This document shows positions 20,541 to 29,118 of a stretch of 36,097 nt of DNA, one piece after another. The notes beneath the pieces are model-generated. The model worked only from the letters and a program-made list of their open reading frames with translations. It was not told the DNA's origin and searched no databases. The position numbers and the translations under genes are program-made. Numbering within the stretch: position 1 is the first letter of the stretch; each line of letters starts with the position of its first letter. This DNA is from Bradyrhizobium sp. NAS96.2 (GTDB taxonomy: Bacteria > Pseudomonadota > Alphaproteobacteria > Rhizobiales > Xanthobacteraceae), in contig NZ_LGHK01000096.1 in NCBI RefSeq assembly GCF_001908235.1, positions 2,501 to 38,597 of the forward strand, written 5' to 3'.

Positions 20541-21530
20541 CTACGCCGGCGGCAGGCCGAGCGATTGCGCCGCTTCCATCCAGACCGGCAATTCGCGCTG
20601 ATACAGCGCGTTGCTGTCCCTGAAGCCGATCGCGGGCTCCAGCACGAAGGTCGCGAGCACCTCCTTCACCTTCGGGTCGTTGTTGGCGGCGACGCAGAGT
20701 TCGGAGAGCCGGTCGACGATCTGCTGCGGCGTCGCCTTCGGCAGCGCCCAGCCCGAGAAGCCGCTCACGGTGAAGAATTTCGACGTCGCGCCCTGTTCGG
20801 GCAAGGTCGCGATCCCGGGGATCGCATCGACCTTCTTCGAGTGCACGCCGAATACGACACCGCGGTTGCTTTGCAGGACGGTTTGCGCCGCGGTGTAGCT
20901 GCCCATCGCGACGTCGAGCGTACCCTCCGCAAGCCCGGTCCACATCGGCGCTTCGCCGCGATAGTGGATCGGCTCGATATTCAGGCCATATTGCTTGTTG
21001 AGCTCGTTGATCGTCATGTGCGGGGCGGAGCCGGCGCTGTAGGTGCCGAAGTTCACCTTGCCGCTGGTCCGCGCGTGGGCGACGAATTCCGCCAGCGTCT
21101 TGACGCCGAGTTTCGGGCTCGCGACCAGCAGGAGCCCGGCGTCCGGAATGACGCTGACCAGCGTCAGATCCTTGTCCATGTCGTAGCCGGGGTTCTTCAT
21201 CATCGCCCGGTTCATGACATAGGTGGTCGAGATCGAGCACAGGATGGTGTGCCCGTCAGGCGCAGCGCGCGCGACCTCCGCGGCGCCGATCGAGCCGGAG
21301 GCACCGGCCTTGTTCTCGATCACGACGGTTTGCCCGACCTGCCTTGCGATGAATTCGCCGAAGGCGCGCGCGAGCAGGTCGGTCTGCCCGCCGGCCGGGT
21401 AGCTGCAGATCATCCGTATCTGCCGCGAGGGCCAGGCGGCCTGCGCCGAGGCCCCGCGCGACAGCAACGGCATTGCGGCGGCGGCCGCTCCGGCAGCGAT
21501 GACGTGACGGCGGCTGAATGTCGCTGGCAT
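20541..21530 (-). CDS. Bug/TctC-family tripartite tricarboxylate transporter substrate-binding protein
   Basis: A 329-residue periplasmic protein. It begins with a twin-arginine-type signal (SRRHVIAAGAAAAAMPLL, likely cut after ASA near 29). The mature part has family hallmarks: WPSRQIRMICSYPAGGQTDLLAR, VIENKAGASGSIG, DGHTIL, and the C-terminal lobe with YRGEAPMWTGLAEGTLDVAMG. Such proteins bind carboxylates (citrate, terephthalate and others) for a TctAB permease. No permease gene is nearby, so it is an orphan binding protein, common in this group of bacteria. The ligand is unknown. Confidence 0.93.
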   Translation of the reverse strand: MPATFSRRHVIAAGAAAAAMPLLSRGASAQAAWPSRQIRMICSYPAGGQTDLLARAFGEFIARQVGQTVVIENKAGASGSIGAAEVARAAPDGHTILCSISTTYVMNRAMMKNPGYDMDKDLTLVSVIPDAGLLLVASPKLGVKTLAEFVAHARTSGKVNFGTYSAGSAPHMTINELNKQYGLNIEPIHYRGEAPMWTGLAEGTLDVAMGSYTAAQTVLQSNRGVVFGVHSKKVDAIPGIATLPEQGATSKFFTVSGFSGWALPKATPQQIVDRLSELCVAANNDPKVKEVLATFVLEPAIGFRDSNALYQRELPVWMEAAQSLGLPPA

Positions 21531-21612
21531 TTTCGTCCCTCCCCGATTTTTCAGCGAGGGTATCGCATCGGGCAGGCTCAGCTACGGGACAGATTGGCGC
21601 AGCGGGACACGC

Positions 21613-22122
21613 TCACCGCCGCAAGCGTTGATCCCTGATCGGCCCCGCCGATATCGGCGCCACCTTCTGTGTCAGCCGCTGGCGGCCGACGAGGCCGGCC
21701 GTCGCCAGCATGAGGACACCGCCGAACCACCAGGACCCGATCACGAACTCCCAGGCCCGCGGCGGAATCTCGTCGAAGATGATCCCGTAGACCGACACCA
21801 GCGCAGCCAGCGCGGCGAGGAAGATACCGCCCGCGCTCATGAGCTCGACGGCATCGATGCGGCCCGTCGCGCGCAAGGCCGGCCTCGGAATATCGATGCC
21901 GAGGTAGAAGCCGGCGGCCCCGATCACGATCGCCGTCACGATGAACGCAAGCGTGCCGAAGACCGCGACATGGCCCTTCGCCAGCTGCGCGGCGACGAAG
22001 GTGCCGGCCATGGCCCCCGCCATCGCCAGGCCGGTTCGCTGCAACACATGCGCGGCGCGGCTGACCATCATCAACTCGCGGGCGATCACGGCCCTCTCCT
22101 TCGGCCTGGACATGATCCTCAT
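21613..22122 (-). CDS. Small integral membrane protein, unknown function
   Basis: A 169-residue protein with about four hydrophobic segments (about 31-50, 54-74, 93-113, 128-145) and a basic C-terminal tail (GRQRLTQKVAP...RDQRLRR). I do not recognise a named family. ATG 22122 is preceded by AAGGAA; ATG 22113 is the alternative. The palindromic repeat of the GTCATTGCGAG type sits 60 bp upstream, between this gene and the porin gene behind it on the same strand. Confidence 0.75.
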   Translation of the reverse strand: MRIMSRPKERAVIARELMMVSRAAHVLQRTGLAMAGAMAGTFVAAQLAKGHVAVFGTLAFIVTAIVIGAAGFYLGIDIPRPALRATGRIDAVELMSAGGIFLAALAALVSVYGIIFDEIPPRAWEFVIGSWWFGGVLMLATAGLVGRQRLTQKVAPISAGPIRDQRLRR

Positions 22123-22181
22123 CTGCGGTGTTCCTTTCCTCCGCTTCGCTCCGATCGCTTCACTGCGAATCCATCCATCCC

Positions 22182-22264
22182 GTCATTGCGAGCGAAGCGA
22201 AGCAATCCACAGCGCGGCAAATACGGCGATGGATTGCTTCGTCGCTACGCTCCTCGCAATGACG
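22182..22264. repeat. Dispersed palindromic repeat, GTCATTGCGAG family, copy 2
   Basis: About 83 bp. The left arm is GTCATTGCGAGCGAAGCG, continuing into AAGCAATCCA (22182-22209). The right arm is TGGATTGCTTCGTCGC, continuing to CTCGCAATGACG (22230-22264). The inner 20 bp differ from copy 1 at 14914-15002, while the arms are nearly identical, which suggests mobilisation or selection on the arms. Confidence 0.85.
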
Positions 22265-22312
22265 AGGTTGAGGTTCACACCCTCCCGGAGCCGAAGCACT
22301 CTGCTCGACGCC

Positions 22313-23881
22313 CTAGAACGGGTAGTAGCGGATCTGCGACATGATGATGTGATCGTCGGTCCTCGGCGCGCCGCCGACACCTGCGAAGGCGAAGCGCTGG
22401 TTGTAGGAGTACTGGACGCCGGCCTTGATCGCCCCGTAGTCACCCTTGAAGATCGTGTCGTAGAAGCCGGCGGTATACTGCCTGACCTCCGAAGTGTTGC
22501 CGTTGCAGGTCGCGGCCGGCGAGTTCTCGATGTTGCAGCCGAGATTGTTGTAGAGCGGATTGCCGTAGCCGAACGGCACCGAGCCGACATTGGAGAACGT
22601 CGCCTTGGTCTTCTCGAGGCCGGCATAGGCGTAGAGATCGAGCGACGGCGTCGTGTGCCAGACCGTACCGAGCAGGAACGCCGTGATCGGCAGCGGCTGG
22701 ATCGTACCGTCCTGGCGCACCGTCGCATCCGGGAACGGCGCCGCGGTGAAGCGGCCGAGCGCGCCGTGCGACGCGGAGCCCTGCAGCTCGAGCAGCTTCG
22801 GCACGATCTCCGCCGAGAAATGCCCGCCGAAGCTCACCGTGTTGACGTCGTGATTGGCGAAGTTGAAGCGATCGTAGAAGTCGCGATACAGCGCCCAGCC
22901 CTCGACATGCAGCTTGTAGGGCCCGAGCCGCGGATCCCACGCCCCCTTCACGGTGAAATCAGGCACGTGATTGAGGCTGACATTGTTGGCGTTGTTGAAG
23001 AAGCTGCCGCCCGGACCGGTGAGGTTGACCAGCAGGTTCGGATTGAGCACGCCCTGCGGCCCGACCGCAGGCGTGCCGACCAGCGGCGTGTTGCCGCCGA
23101 AGAACGAGGTCTGCGGATTTTCGGCCGAGACCGCGAGCTTGAATTCAGGCCCGATGTCCTGCCAGACCCGGATGCCGGGCTGCCGGGCCGCGAGGAAGCC
23201 GGGCACCGATTCGAAATCGATCACGCCGGGCGCATCGACCGAACGCGGATCGATGCCGGCCTTGCTCGGCGCGTTCAGCGACCAGCTCTGGCCGGCAAGG
23301 ACATGCAGGCCGAGATCGGTGCGATCGACCTCGACGCTGGCCTGCCGCAGCCGCGGGTTGAAGGAGTTGGTCGCAACCGAGCTCGCGGTCTGCGCCGCGC
23401 CTTCGAAATCCATTTCGCCGTAGCCGGCGACGCGGGTGTTGGCGAACACCTCGGCTTCCGCAAGCACCGAGAAGCGGGTCTGCCGCGCCGAGAAGCGCGA
23501 CTCGCCGGTGTTGAAGTTCTTGCTCTGCGGGAACGGAATGAAGGCGTAGACCGAACCGGTGTCGGAGGCGAGATTGCGGGTGCGATAGATGCCGGTGAGA
23601 TCGACCCAGCCGCCGAAGGTGAAGGTAACGCCCTTGTAGCAGAGCTTGCCCGATGCGCAGGGATCGAACGGCACCGGCGCCTTGGCCGCCATCTTCGTGT
23701 TTTGCATTGCGCTCTGCCTTGCCGCCAGCGCCTCCTCCTTGCGCGCCTGCACCTCCATCTTCTGTTCGAGCTGCTTGAGGCGTGCCTTCAACACCTTCAG
23801 CTCCGACGCATCGTCATCCGCCAACGCTGGACCTGCCGACAACAGCATGCTGCCGAGCAGAATTCCCCCGAGAATTCGCAT
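22313..23881 (-). CDS. Outer-membrane porin (Bradyrhizobium/Rhizobiales porin family)
   Basis: A 522-residue beta-barrel protein. A signal peptide (MRILGGILLGSMLLSAGPALA) is followed by a short coiled coil (about 27-60, SELKVLKARLKQLEQKMEVQ), likely a periplasmic or peptidoglycan-facing stalk. The conserved entry of this porin family comes next (CYKGVTFTFGGWVDLTGIYR). The chain then consists of alternating amphipathic strands and ends in the terminal Phe (IRYYPF) recognised by the BAM complex. Cysteine pairs (KLC near 80; GCNIENSPAATC near 450) are probably loop disulfides. ATG 23881 has GGAGGAAG upstream. It transports small solutes; specificity is unknown. It is transcribed divergently from the ABM gene across a 328-bp gap. 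Confidence 0.88.
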   Translation of the reverse strand: MRILGGILLGSMLLSAGPALADDDASELKVLKARLKQLEQKMEVQARKEEALAARQSAMQNTKMAAKAPVPFDPCASGKLCYKGVTFTFGGWVDLTGIYRTRNLASDTGSVYAFIPFPQSKNFNTGESRFSARQTRFSVLAEAEVFANTRVAGYGEMDFEGAAQTASSVATNSFNPRLRQASVEVDRTDLGLHVLAGQSWSLNAPSKAGIDPRSVDAPGVIDFESVPGFLAARQPGIRVWQDIGPEFKLAVSAENPQTSFFGGNTPLVGTPAVGPQGVLNPNLLVNLTGPGGSFFNNANNVSLNHVPDFTVKGAWDPRLGPYKLHVEGWALYRDFYDRFNFANHDVNTVSFGGHFSAEIVPKLLELQGSASHGALGRFTAAPFPDATVRQDGTIQPLPITAFLLGTVWHTTPSLDLYAYAGLEKTKATFSNVGSVPFGYGNPLYNNLGCNIENSPAATCNGNTSEVRQYTAGFYDTIFKGDYGAIKAGVQYSYNQRFAFAGVGGAPRTDDHIIMSQIRYYPF

Positions 23882-24209
23882 CGCTTCCTCCACACGAGGT
23901 TGTTTCCTCAGGCGAGAGAGAGCGGTACTCGGGGAATGATATTCGCGGCGACCCGCAAGATTGCGGTCACGTTTTTCTCATCGCGACTGCAGGAATAGAT
24001 TACGGTGATGGACGATATCGCGCGCGAGGGAGTAATGAGTCCGCTCGGTGCGGAGGGCGCGCATCCGCCTCACGGGACCTGCGGAGGTCTGCGATCTCGC
24101 GCGAAGAACACCGGGATGGACGCGTAACACACCGGTCCCGGCAGCGAATTGTCGTTCGGGCGGCTGTTTTCAGGCCGCCGTGGACAGCCGATGGACAAAG
24201 GACAGCAAC
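23882..24209. other. Intergenic region between divergent porin and ABM-domain genes
   Basis: 328 bp that must contain both promoters. I see a small hairpin (GGCGGC at 24159-24164 with GCCGCC at 24174-24179) 30 bp upstream of the ABM start but no convincing -35/-10 pair. Open frames extend through it from both sides without ribosome sites. Confidence 0.6.
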
Positions 24210-24527
24210 ATGATCGGTGAAGTCATTGTGATTGGCGACCTGAAGCTGCGAAAGAACGCCGCGCTCGACGAATACAACCGGCTCGGCGAACGCATGTACG
24301 ATATTGTCAGCCGCCTTCCGGGATTCGTCTCGGTGAAATCGTTCAAGGCGGCGGATGGCGAAGAGATCACCTTGTTTCGCTTCGCCTCGGAGGAAGCGCT
24401 CGAAGCCTGGCGCAGGCATCCCGACCATGTCGAAACAATGCAACGAGGACATGCCGAATTTTACGCCAGCGGATTCCTGCAAATCTGCAAGGTGATCCGC
24501 GAGGTCGGCCCCTTTGAACATTCCTGA
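24210..24527 (+). CDS. Antibiotic biosynthesis monooxygenase (ABM) domain protein
   Basis: A 105-residue dimeric alpha-beta barrel (ferredoxin-like) protein. The pattern is that of the ABM superfamily: IGEVIVIGDLKLRKNAALDEYNRLGERMYDIVSRLPGFVSVKSFKAADGEEIT, then FRFASEEALEAWRRHPDHVETMQRG. Family members range from quinone-forming monooxygenases to haem-degrading enzymes; the specific reaction cannot be told. The haem-binding residues of IsdG types are not obvious. ATG 24210 follows AAAGGA; longer in-frame extensions have no site. Confidence 0.8.
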   Translation: MIGEVIVIGDLKLRKNAALDEYNRLGERMYDIVSRLPGFVSVKSFKAADGEEITLFRFASEEALEAWRRHPDHVETMQRGHAEFYASGFLQICKVIREVGPFEHS

Positions 24528-24732
24528 GCGCCCGGCAGCAACGCGCAACCACGCAGGGCAATTCACGCAGCACCATGAAGGTGACTTCGCGCCTTCGCGT
24601 GAGTTTTTCTAACGCCATGCGCGAGTTTTTGCGGGATTGTCCGGCTCGGAGTTTAAGGATAGCTCCGTACCGAGATCAGTCTCGGTCAGCAAATGACCTT
24701 CGCAGAGGTCACGAACCGGAGACACGACGAAC

Positions 24733-25158
24733 ATGGTGGACGACACGAACGTTCGGGCTGGCCAGTGCCATTGCGGTACGGTGCGTTTCAAGGTGACGCT
24801 CAGCGACGGCTTCAACTCGATCCGCCGCTGCACCTGCTCCTACTGCCGCATGCGCGGCGCCGTCGTCGCCATGGCCGAAATGGGCGGGATCAAATTCCTG
24901 CAGGGCGAGGACGCGCTGACAAGCTACCGCTTCCATAGCGGAACGGCGCAGCACTTCTTCTGTTCCCGCTGCGGAATCTACACCCATCATCAACGACGCT
25001 CGGACCAGAACCTCTATGCCGTCAACGTGGCTTGCCTCGACGGAGTCAGCCCGTTTGATTTCCCTGACGTGCCGGTCATGGACGGCGTCAATCACACCAA
25101 CGACACCGGCAAGCCAACGCGTCGCGCCGGCACGCTCCGTTTCATCCCGACTGACTGA
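24733..25158 (+). CDS. GFA/CENP-V family zinc-binding protein
   Basis: A 141-residue protein of the glutathione-dependent formaldehyde-activating (GFA) fold. Zinc ligands are visible as C12xC14G in GQCHCGTVRF, C33xC35xxC38 in RRCTCSYC, and C77xxC80 in FFCSRCGIYTHH, the full set for the family. Members include the formaldehyde-glutathione adduct enzyme Gfa, but most are of unknown activity. The start is ATG 24733, 205 bp after the ABM gene on the same strand. It converges with the DUF2125-type gene, with only 11 bp between the stops. Confidence 0.88.
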   Translation: MVDDTNVRAGQCHCGTVRFKVTLSDGFNSIRRCTCSYCRMRGAVVAMAEMGGIKFLQGEDALTSYRFHSGTAQHFFCSRCGIYTHHQRRSDQNLYAVNVACLDGVSPFDFPDVPVMDGVNHTNDTGKPTRRAGTLRFIPTD

Positions 25159-25169
25159 GCGACGTTTGC

Positions 25170-26357
25170 TCAAAACAGCGGCGGGATCTGCGCGACCTTC
25201 AGCGGGCCCAAAAACACCGCGCCGTCGGCGAAGCGCAGCGGGAAGCTGCGCGCCTTCTTGCCTTCGAGCGTGGCCTCGGTGCCGAGCGAATTGATGCCGG
25301 CCGAGATGCCGGCATTGGCGTTCTGCTTGATCACCTTGCCGAGGCCGGGGATCGCGCGATCCAGCGCGCCGAAGAGATTGCTGAGATCCTGGCTCTTCAC
25401 GCCCGGCGCGACGCGATCGAGCGTCGACTGCGGCACGCCCTCCTCCAGCATCTTGTCGATGCCGAGCGCAGGGATGACGCGCTCGAGGCCGGCGACCGTC
25501 ATCTGCAACTCGCCCTCGATGCGCCCTTGCGCGTTGAGGCGGAGCGTGCCGGCCGCGACCGACAGCACATCGCCCTGCTCGATCCGCGACTGCTGGATCT
25601 CGACGCTGCCGCCGGCCGCCTGGATCTCGCGGAAACGATCCGGCCACGGCTTCGGCGAGAAATCCTTCAACCCGTTCAGCCGCGCATGGATGTCGGCGTT
25701 GAACGGCTGGGTGAGCAGCGGATGCACCTCCTGCAAGGTGCCGCCGGCAATCTGCAGCACGGTCTCGATCGCGGGATTGTCCGGCGCCGAGCCTTCGACC
25801 TGGCGGCCGTGCAACTCGATGTGATTGACGCGCATCAGCGGCGTCGGCGCGGGACCGCCGGTGCGGTCGATGGCGAGATCGTCGAACACGAGCGAGGCGC
25901 GCTGCGGCACCGCCGGCAGACCGACCACGCTGGCGCGTCCGAGGCGCCAGTCGACCGACAGCGTCGGCTGCGCGTTGCGCTCGGCGATCGAGGCGGGGCC
26001 CTTGAACTCCGCGATCACGAGCTTGGGATCATAGATCTGCGCCACGACCAGGATTTCGGCCAGCCGCGCCACGAACGACATCTGCGGCGAGGCGGTCTGC
26101 GACACCAGCATCACGCTGGGCTGCTCGCAGCGGATCTCGAGCCGGAACGGGTAACCCGCCACCGAGCGCTTGTCGCAATCATAGACCCGGCCGGCCTTCG
26201 CCTCCTGCGCGCGCCAGGCATCGGCCTGCACACCGACCTGCGAGGCGGCGAAGAACCAGAATCCGCTCCACAGCACCGCGGCGATCAGGACCGCGACGGG
26301 GACGGCATAGAGGCCGAAGCGCGAGCGGCGGCGGGGGGCAGAGGTCAAATCGGACAT
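25170..26357 (-). CDS. DUF2125 domain-containing protein
   Basis: A 395-residue protein anchored by one N-terminal membrane helix (about 14-38, FGLYAVPVAVLIAAVLWSGFWFFAA), with the rest exported. The region VYDCDKRSVAGYPFRLEIRCEQPSVM is the characteristic opening of DUF2125 proteins, found widely in Rhizobiales. The remainder is beta-rich, with repeated short amphipathic strands as in lipid- or envelope-related AsmA-like proteins (inference only). ATG 26357 is chosen because AAAGGACG precedes it at good spacing. It is divergent from the ChaC-type gene across 143 bp. Confidence 0.8.
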   Translation of the reverse strand: MSDLTSAPRRRSRFGLYAVPVAVLIAAVLWSGFWFFAASQVGVQADAWRAQEAKAGRVYDCDKRSVAGYPFRLEIRCEQPSVMLVSQTASPQMSFVARLAEILVVAQIYDPKLVIAEFKGPASIAERNAQPTLSVDWRLGRASVVGLPAVPQRASLVFDDLAIDRTGGPAPTPLMRVNHIELHGRQVEGSAPDNPAIETVLQIAGGTLQEVHPLLTQPFNADIHARLNGLKDFSPKPWPDRFREIQAAGGSVEIQQSRIEQGDVLSVAAGTLRLNAQGRIEGELQMTVAGLERVIPALGIDKMLEEGVPQSTLDRVAPGVKSQDLSNLFGALDRAIPGLGKVIKQNANAGISAGINSLGTEATLEGKKARSFPLRFADGAVFLGPLKVAQIPPLF

Positions 26358-26500
26358 GCGGCGTCCTTTGGAGCGCGAATTTGTCAAAATCTAAGCGGCT
26401 GCACGGCTTGAACAACCCTTGACCAAGCCCTGAGCAACCCTTGGAAACATCACGGAATCTGCTTCGCTTGGGCGGCCCGTTCTGCTAGCCCATCAGCGCG

Positions 26501-27106
26501 ATGTCAGCAAATCCCCCCCATTCCGAAACCGACGGCGACCTCTGGGTGTTCGGCTACGGCTCGCTGATGTGGAAGCCGGGCTTCGAGTTCCTCGAGCAGG
26601 TGCCGGCGCGGCTGATCGGCGAGCATCGCGCGCTCTGCGTCTATTCGTTCGACCACCGCGGCACGCCGGAGAAGCCGGGCCTGGTGCTCGGGCTCGACCG
26701 CGGCGGCGCCTGCCGCGGCATCGCGTTCCGCGTCGCCGCCCGGCTGCGCCACGACACCATCGCCTATTTGCGGGCGCGCGAGCAGACCACCAACGTGTAT
26801 CGCGAGGTGATGCGCTCGGTGTGGCTGGAGAATGCGGCGCGCGATCGCGTCTCTGCGCTGGCCTATGTGGTCGACCGCGGCCATGTGCAATATGCCGGGC
26901 GGCTGTCGCTAACCGAGCAGTTGCGCCTGGTGCAGCAGGGCCATGGCCGCTCCGGCAACAACCGCGACTATGTGCTCTCGACCGTTGCCTCGATCGAGAA
27001 GCAGGGTTTTCGCGACACCCAACTGCACCAGCTCGCGACCATGCTGCATGATGCCGGCCCGCTTCATCGGGACGCACGTGCCGCTGACGGGCTCGATCCG
27101 GCCTGA
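26501..27106 (+). CDS. Gamma-glutamylcyclotransferase (ChaC type)
   Basis: A 201-residue cytosolic enzyme that splits glutathione to 5-oxoproline and Cys-Gly. The substrate-binding start is VFGYGSLMWKPGF (YGSL at 19-22). The segment CVYSFDHRGTPEKPGLVLGLDRGG is typical of ChaC-like proteins. E94 in LRAREQTTNVYRE is the expected catalytic acid. The length matches the family. It is followed 74 bp later by the caspase-like gene on the same strand, which is unrelated in function as far as I can tell. Confidence 0.92.
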   Translation: MSANPPHSETDGDLWVFGYGSLMWKPGFEFLEQVPARLIGEHRALCVYSFDHRGTPEKPGLVLGLDRGGACRGIAFRVAARLRHDTIAYLRAREQTTNVYREVMRSVWLENAARDRVSALAYVVDRGHVQYAGRLSLTEQLRLVQQGHGRSGNNRDYVLSTVASIEKQGFRDTQLHQLATMLHDAGPLHRDARAADGLDPA

Positions 27107-27180
27107 GCGCGGAACCTCGCGCGAATTCTTGCCACGGCGCGAACAACATTGTGGTCTCAATTTCCGGTCGCTGGAATGGA

Positions 27181-28982
27181 ATGACCGGAATGCGCCCCTC
27201 ATTGCTCAAGCTCGCCGCACTCGGCCTGCTGTTGCTGCTCAACACTCCATCCTATGCCGGACTGCGAGAGGATGGCGCGGCGTGCGACGCCAGGGATCCG
27301 CATCCGGAGCTCGCGATCCCCGCCTGCACCCGCCTGATCGCGGCCAATCCCAGGGGACGCGACCTTGCGATCACCTATTACAACCGCGCGCTGGCCTGGC
27401 ATAACAAGGGGGACCTGGAGAAAGCCAAGGCGGACTACGATCAGTCGATCGCGATCAATCCGTCGTTTGCACCGTCCTATGGCCAGCGGGCCAAGGTCTT
27501 CCTGCAGAACCAGGACTATGACCGCGCGCTGAGCGATTTCGATCGGGCGATCCAGCTCAAGCCTGCCGGCCCGTTCAGCGCCGGCTGGTTCAACAATCGC
27601 GCCGAGCTGTTCGTTGCCACCGGCGATTATGATCGCGCGCTGGCCGACTACGGCAAGTCGATCGAGCTCGATCCCAACTCGTGGTACGCCTATGTCAATC
27701 GCGCGCTGGTCTATGATTTCAGCGGCAAGGACCGGCTCGCGGCGCTGCATTGCCAGGATGCGATCAAGCTCGCGCCCCGCGCGGCCGGCCCGTATTATTG
27801 CCGCGCCGTGGTCGAGATCAGCGCCGGCGATCTCGACAATGCCGCGCTGGATGTCGACCGCGCGATCGGCATCCAGAATGGGCAACCCGAGTTCTACTCG
27901 CTGCGCGGCCTGACGCTGGCGAGCAAAGGCGAGCTCGATCAGGCCATCCGCGACTACGACCACGCGACGCAACTCAATGCCCAGGGCGCGCTGAACTACG
28001 CACGGCGCGGTCTCGCCGACGAGAAGAAGGGCGATATCGACGCGGCGCGCGCCGACTTCCGGCACGCGCTCGATGTCATCGGCCTCGACCAGCTCGACCG
28101 CACGCAGGGCCAGCGCGTCGCCAGGGAAGGCCTGCAACGGCTGGAGAAGGTCGCCACCACGGAGAAGAGCGTCGGCACGGATCACGCCGCGGCGAAACCT
28201 GCTCCCGCGCTCGCCACGGCCGTTCCGGCCGCGCCGATCGGCACGGGCTCGAAGGCGGCGCCCGAAAAGCGCGTCGCCCTGGTCATGGGCAATTCAAAAT
28301 ACCGCTCCGTGCCGGTGCTGCCGAACCCCGGCCAGGACGCCGCGGCGATTACCGATACGCTGCGCGCGGCGGGCTTTCAGGATGTCCGCCTCGTCACCGA
28401 CGCCACGCGCGACAGCCTGGTCGAGGCGCTTAAGTCATTCGCCAACGCGGCCGATGGCTCCGACTGGGCCGTGATCTATTATGCTGGGCACGGCATGGAG
28501 ATGGCGGGCGAGAACTATCTGGTGCCGGTCGATGCCAAACTCGCGACCGACCGCGACGTGCAGTATGAGGCCGTCGCGCTGACCCAGGTGATGGGCGCCA
28601 CCGAAGGGGCGCGCAAGCTGCATCTCGTTATTCTCGATGCCTGCCGCGACAATCCGTTCGCCAACCAGATCAAGCGCACCGTCGCGTCACGCTCCATCGG
28701 CAGGGGCCTGGCCCAGGTCGAACCCGACAGCGGCACGCTCGTCGTCTACGCCCCAAGCACGGCCAGGTCGCGCTCGACGGCGACGGCGGTCATAGCCCGT
28801 TCGTGACCGCGCTGATCAAGCGCATGCAGACGCCCCGGATCGAGATCCGCAAGCTGTTCGACCTCGTGCGCGACGACGTGATGGCCGCAACGGACAGGCG
28901 GCAGCAGCCCTTCAGCTATGGCTCGGTTCCGGGAAGCGAAGATTTCTACTTCGTCGGCGCGAGCCAGAACGCGGCGAAATAG
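27181..28982 (+). pseudogene. TPR-repeat caspase-family protein, frameshifted near its C-terminus
   Basis: Signal peptide (MTGMRPSLLKLAALGLLLLL, cut near SYA), then about seven tetratricopeptide-like repeats (about 55-320) and a caspase/metacaspase (C14) domain from about 360. Catalytic H437 (YYAGHGMEM) and C488 (LDACRDNPF) are intact. After GTLVVYA (28750-28752) one base is missing: the frame runs on to a stop at 28804-28806, while the correct continuation (KHGQVALDGDGGHSPF... to FYFVGASQNAAK) is in the -1 frame and ends at 28982. The reading frame of this tail is unmistakable, so the event is a single-base loss, probably in CCCCC/GCCGCC near 28753. Without it the protein would have 600 residues. 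The truncated product keeps both catalytic residues. The start could be ATG 27181, ATG 27190 or GTG 27151. Confidence 0.85.
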
Positions 28983-29118
28983 TCTGCGGACGTCAACCGC
29001 GCCTGGCCGCAACCCGGCAAATCGCGGCGGAGGTGTGGCGGCGCCCTGTGACATTTAGGCTTTTGCATCGCGGCGCGGACGGATAGAAGCTCATCCGCAA
29101 ACATCGCTCGCTGATGCA

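Noticed and set aside
21941..23998. Long open frame opposite the porin
   Set aside because: The porin has a signal peptide, ribosome site and terminal Phe; the antisense frame has none of these and crosses a repeat element.
24210..25158. ABM-domain and GFA-family genes as a joint detoxification operon
   Set aside because: A 205-bp gap separates them and neither substrate is known; adjacency alone does not support a pathway.
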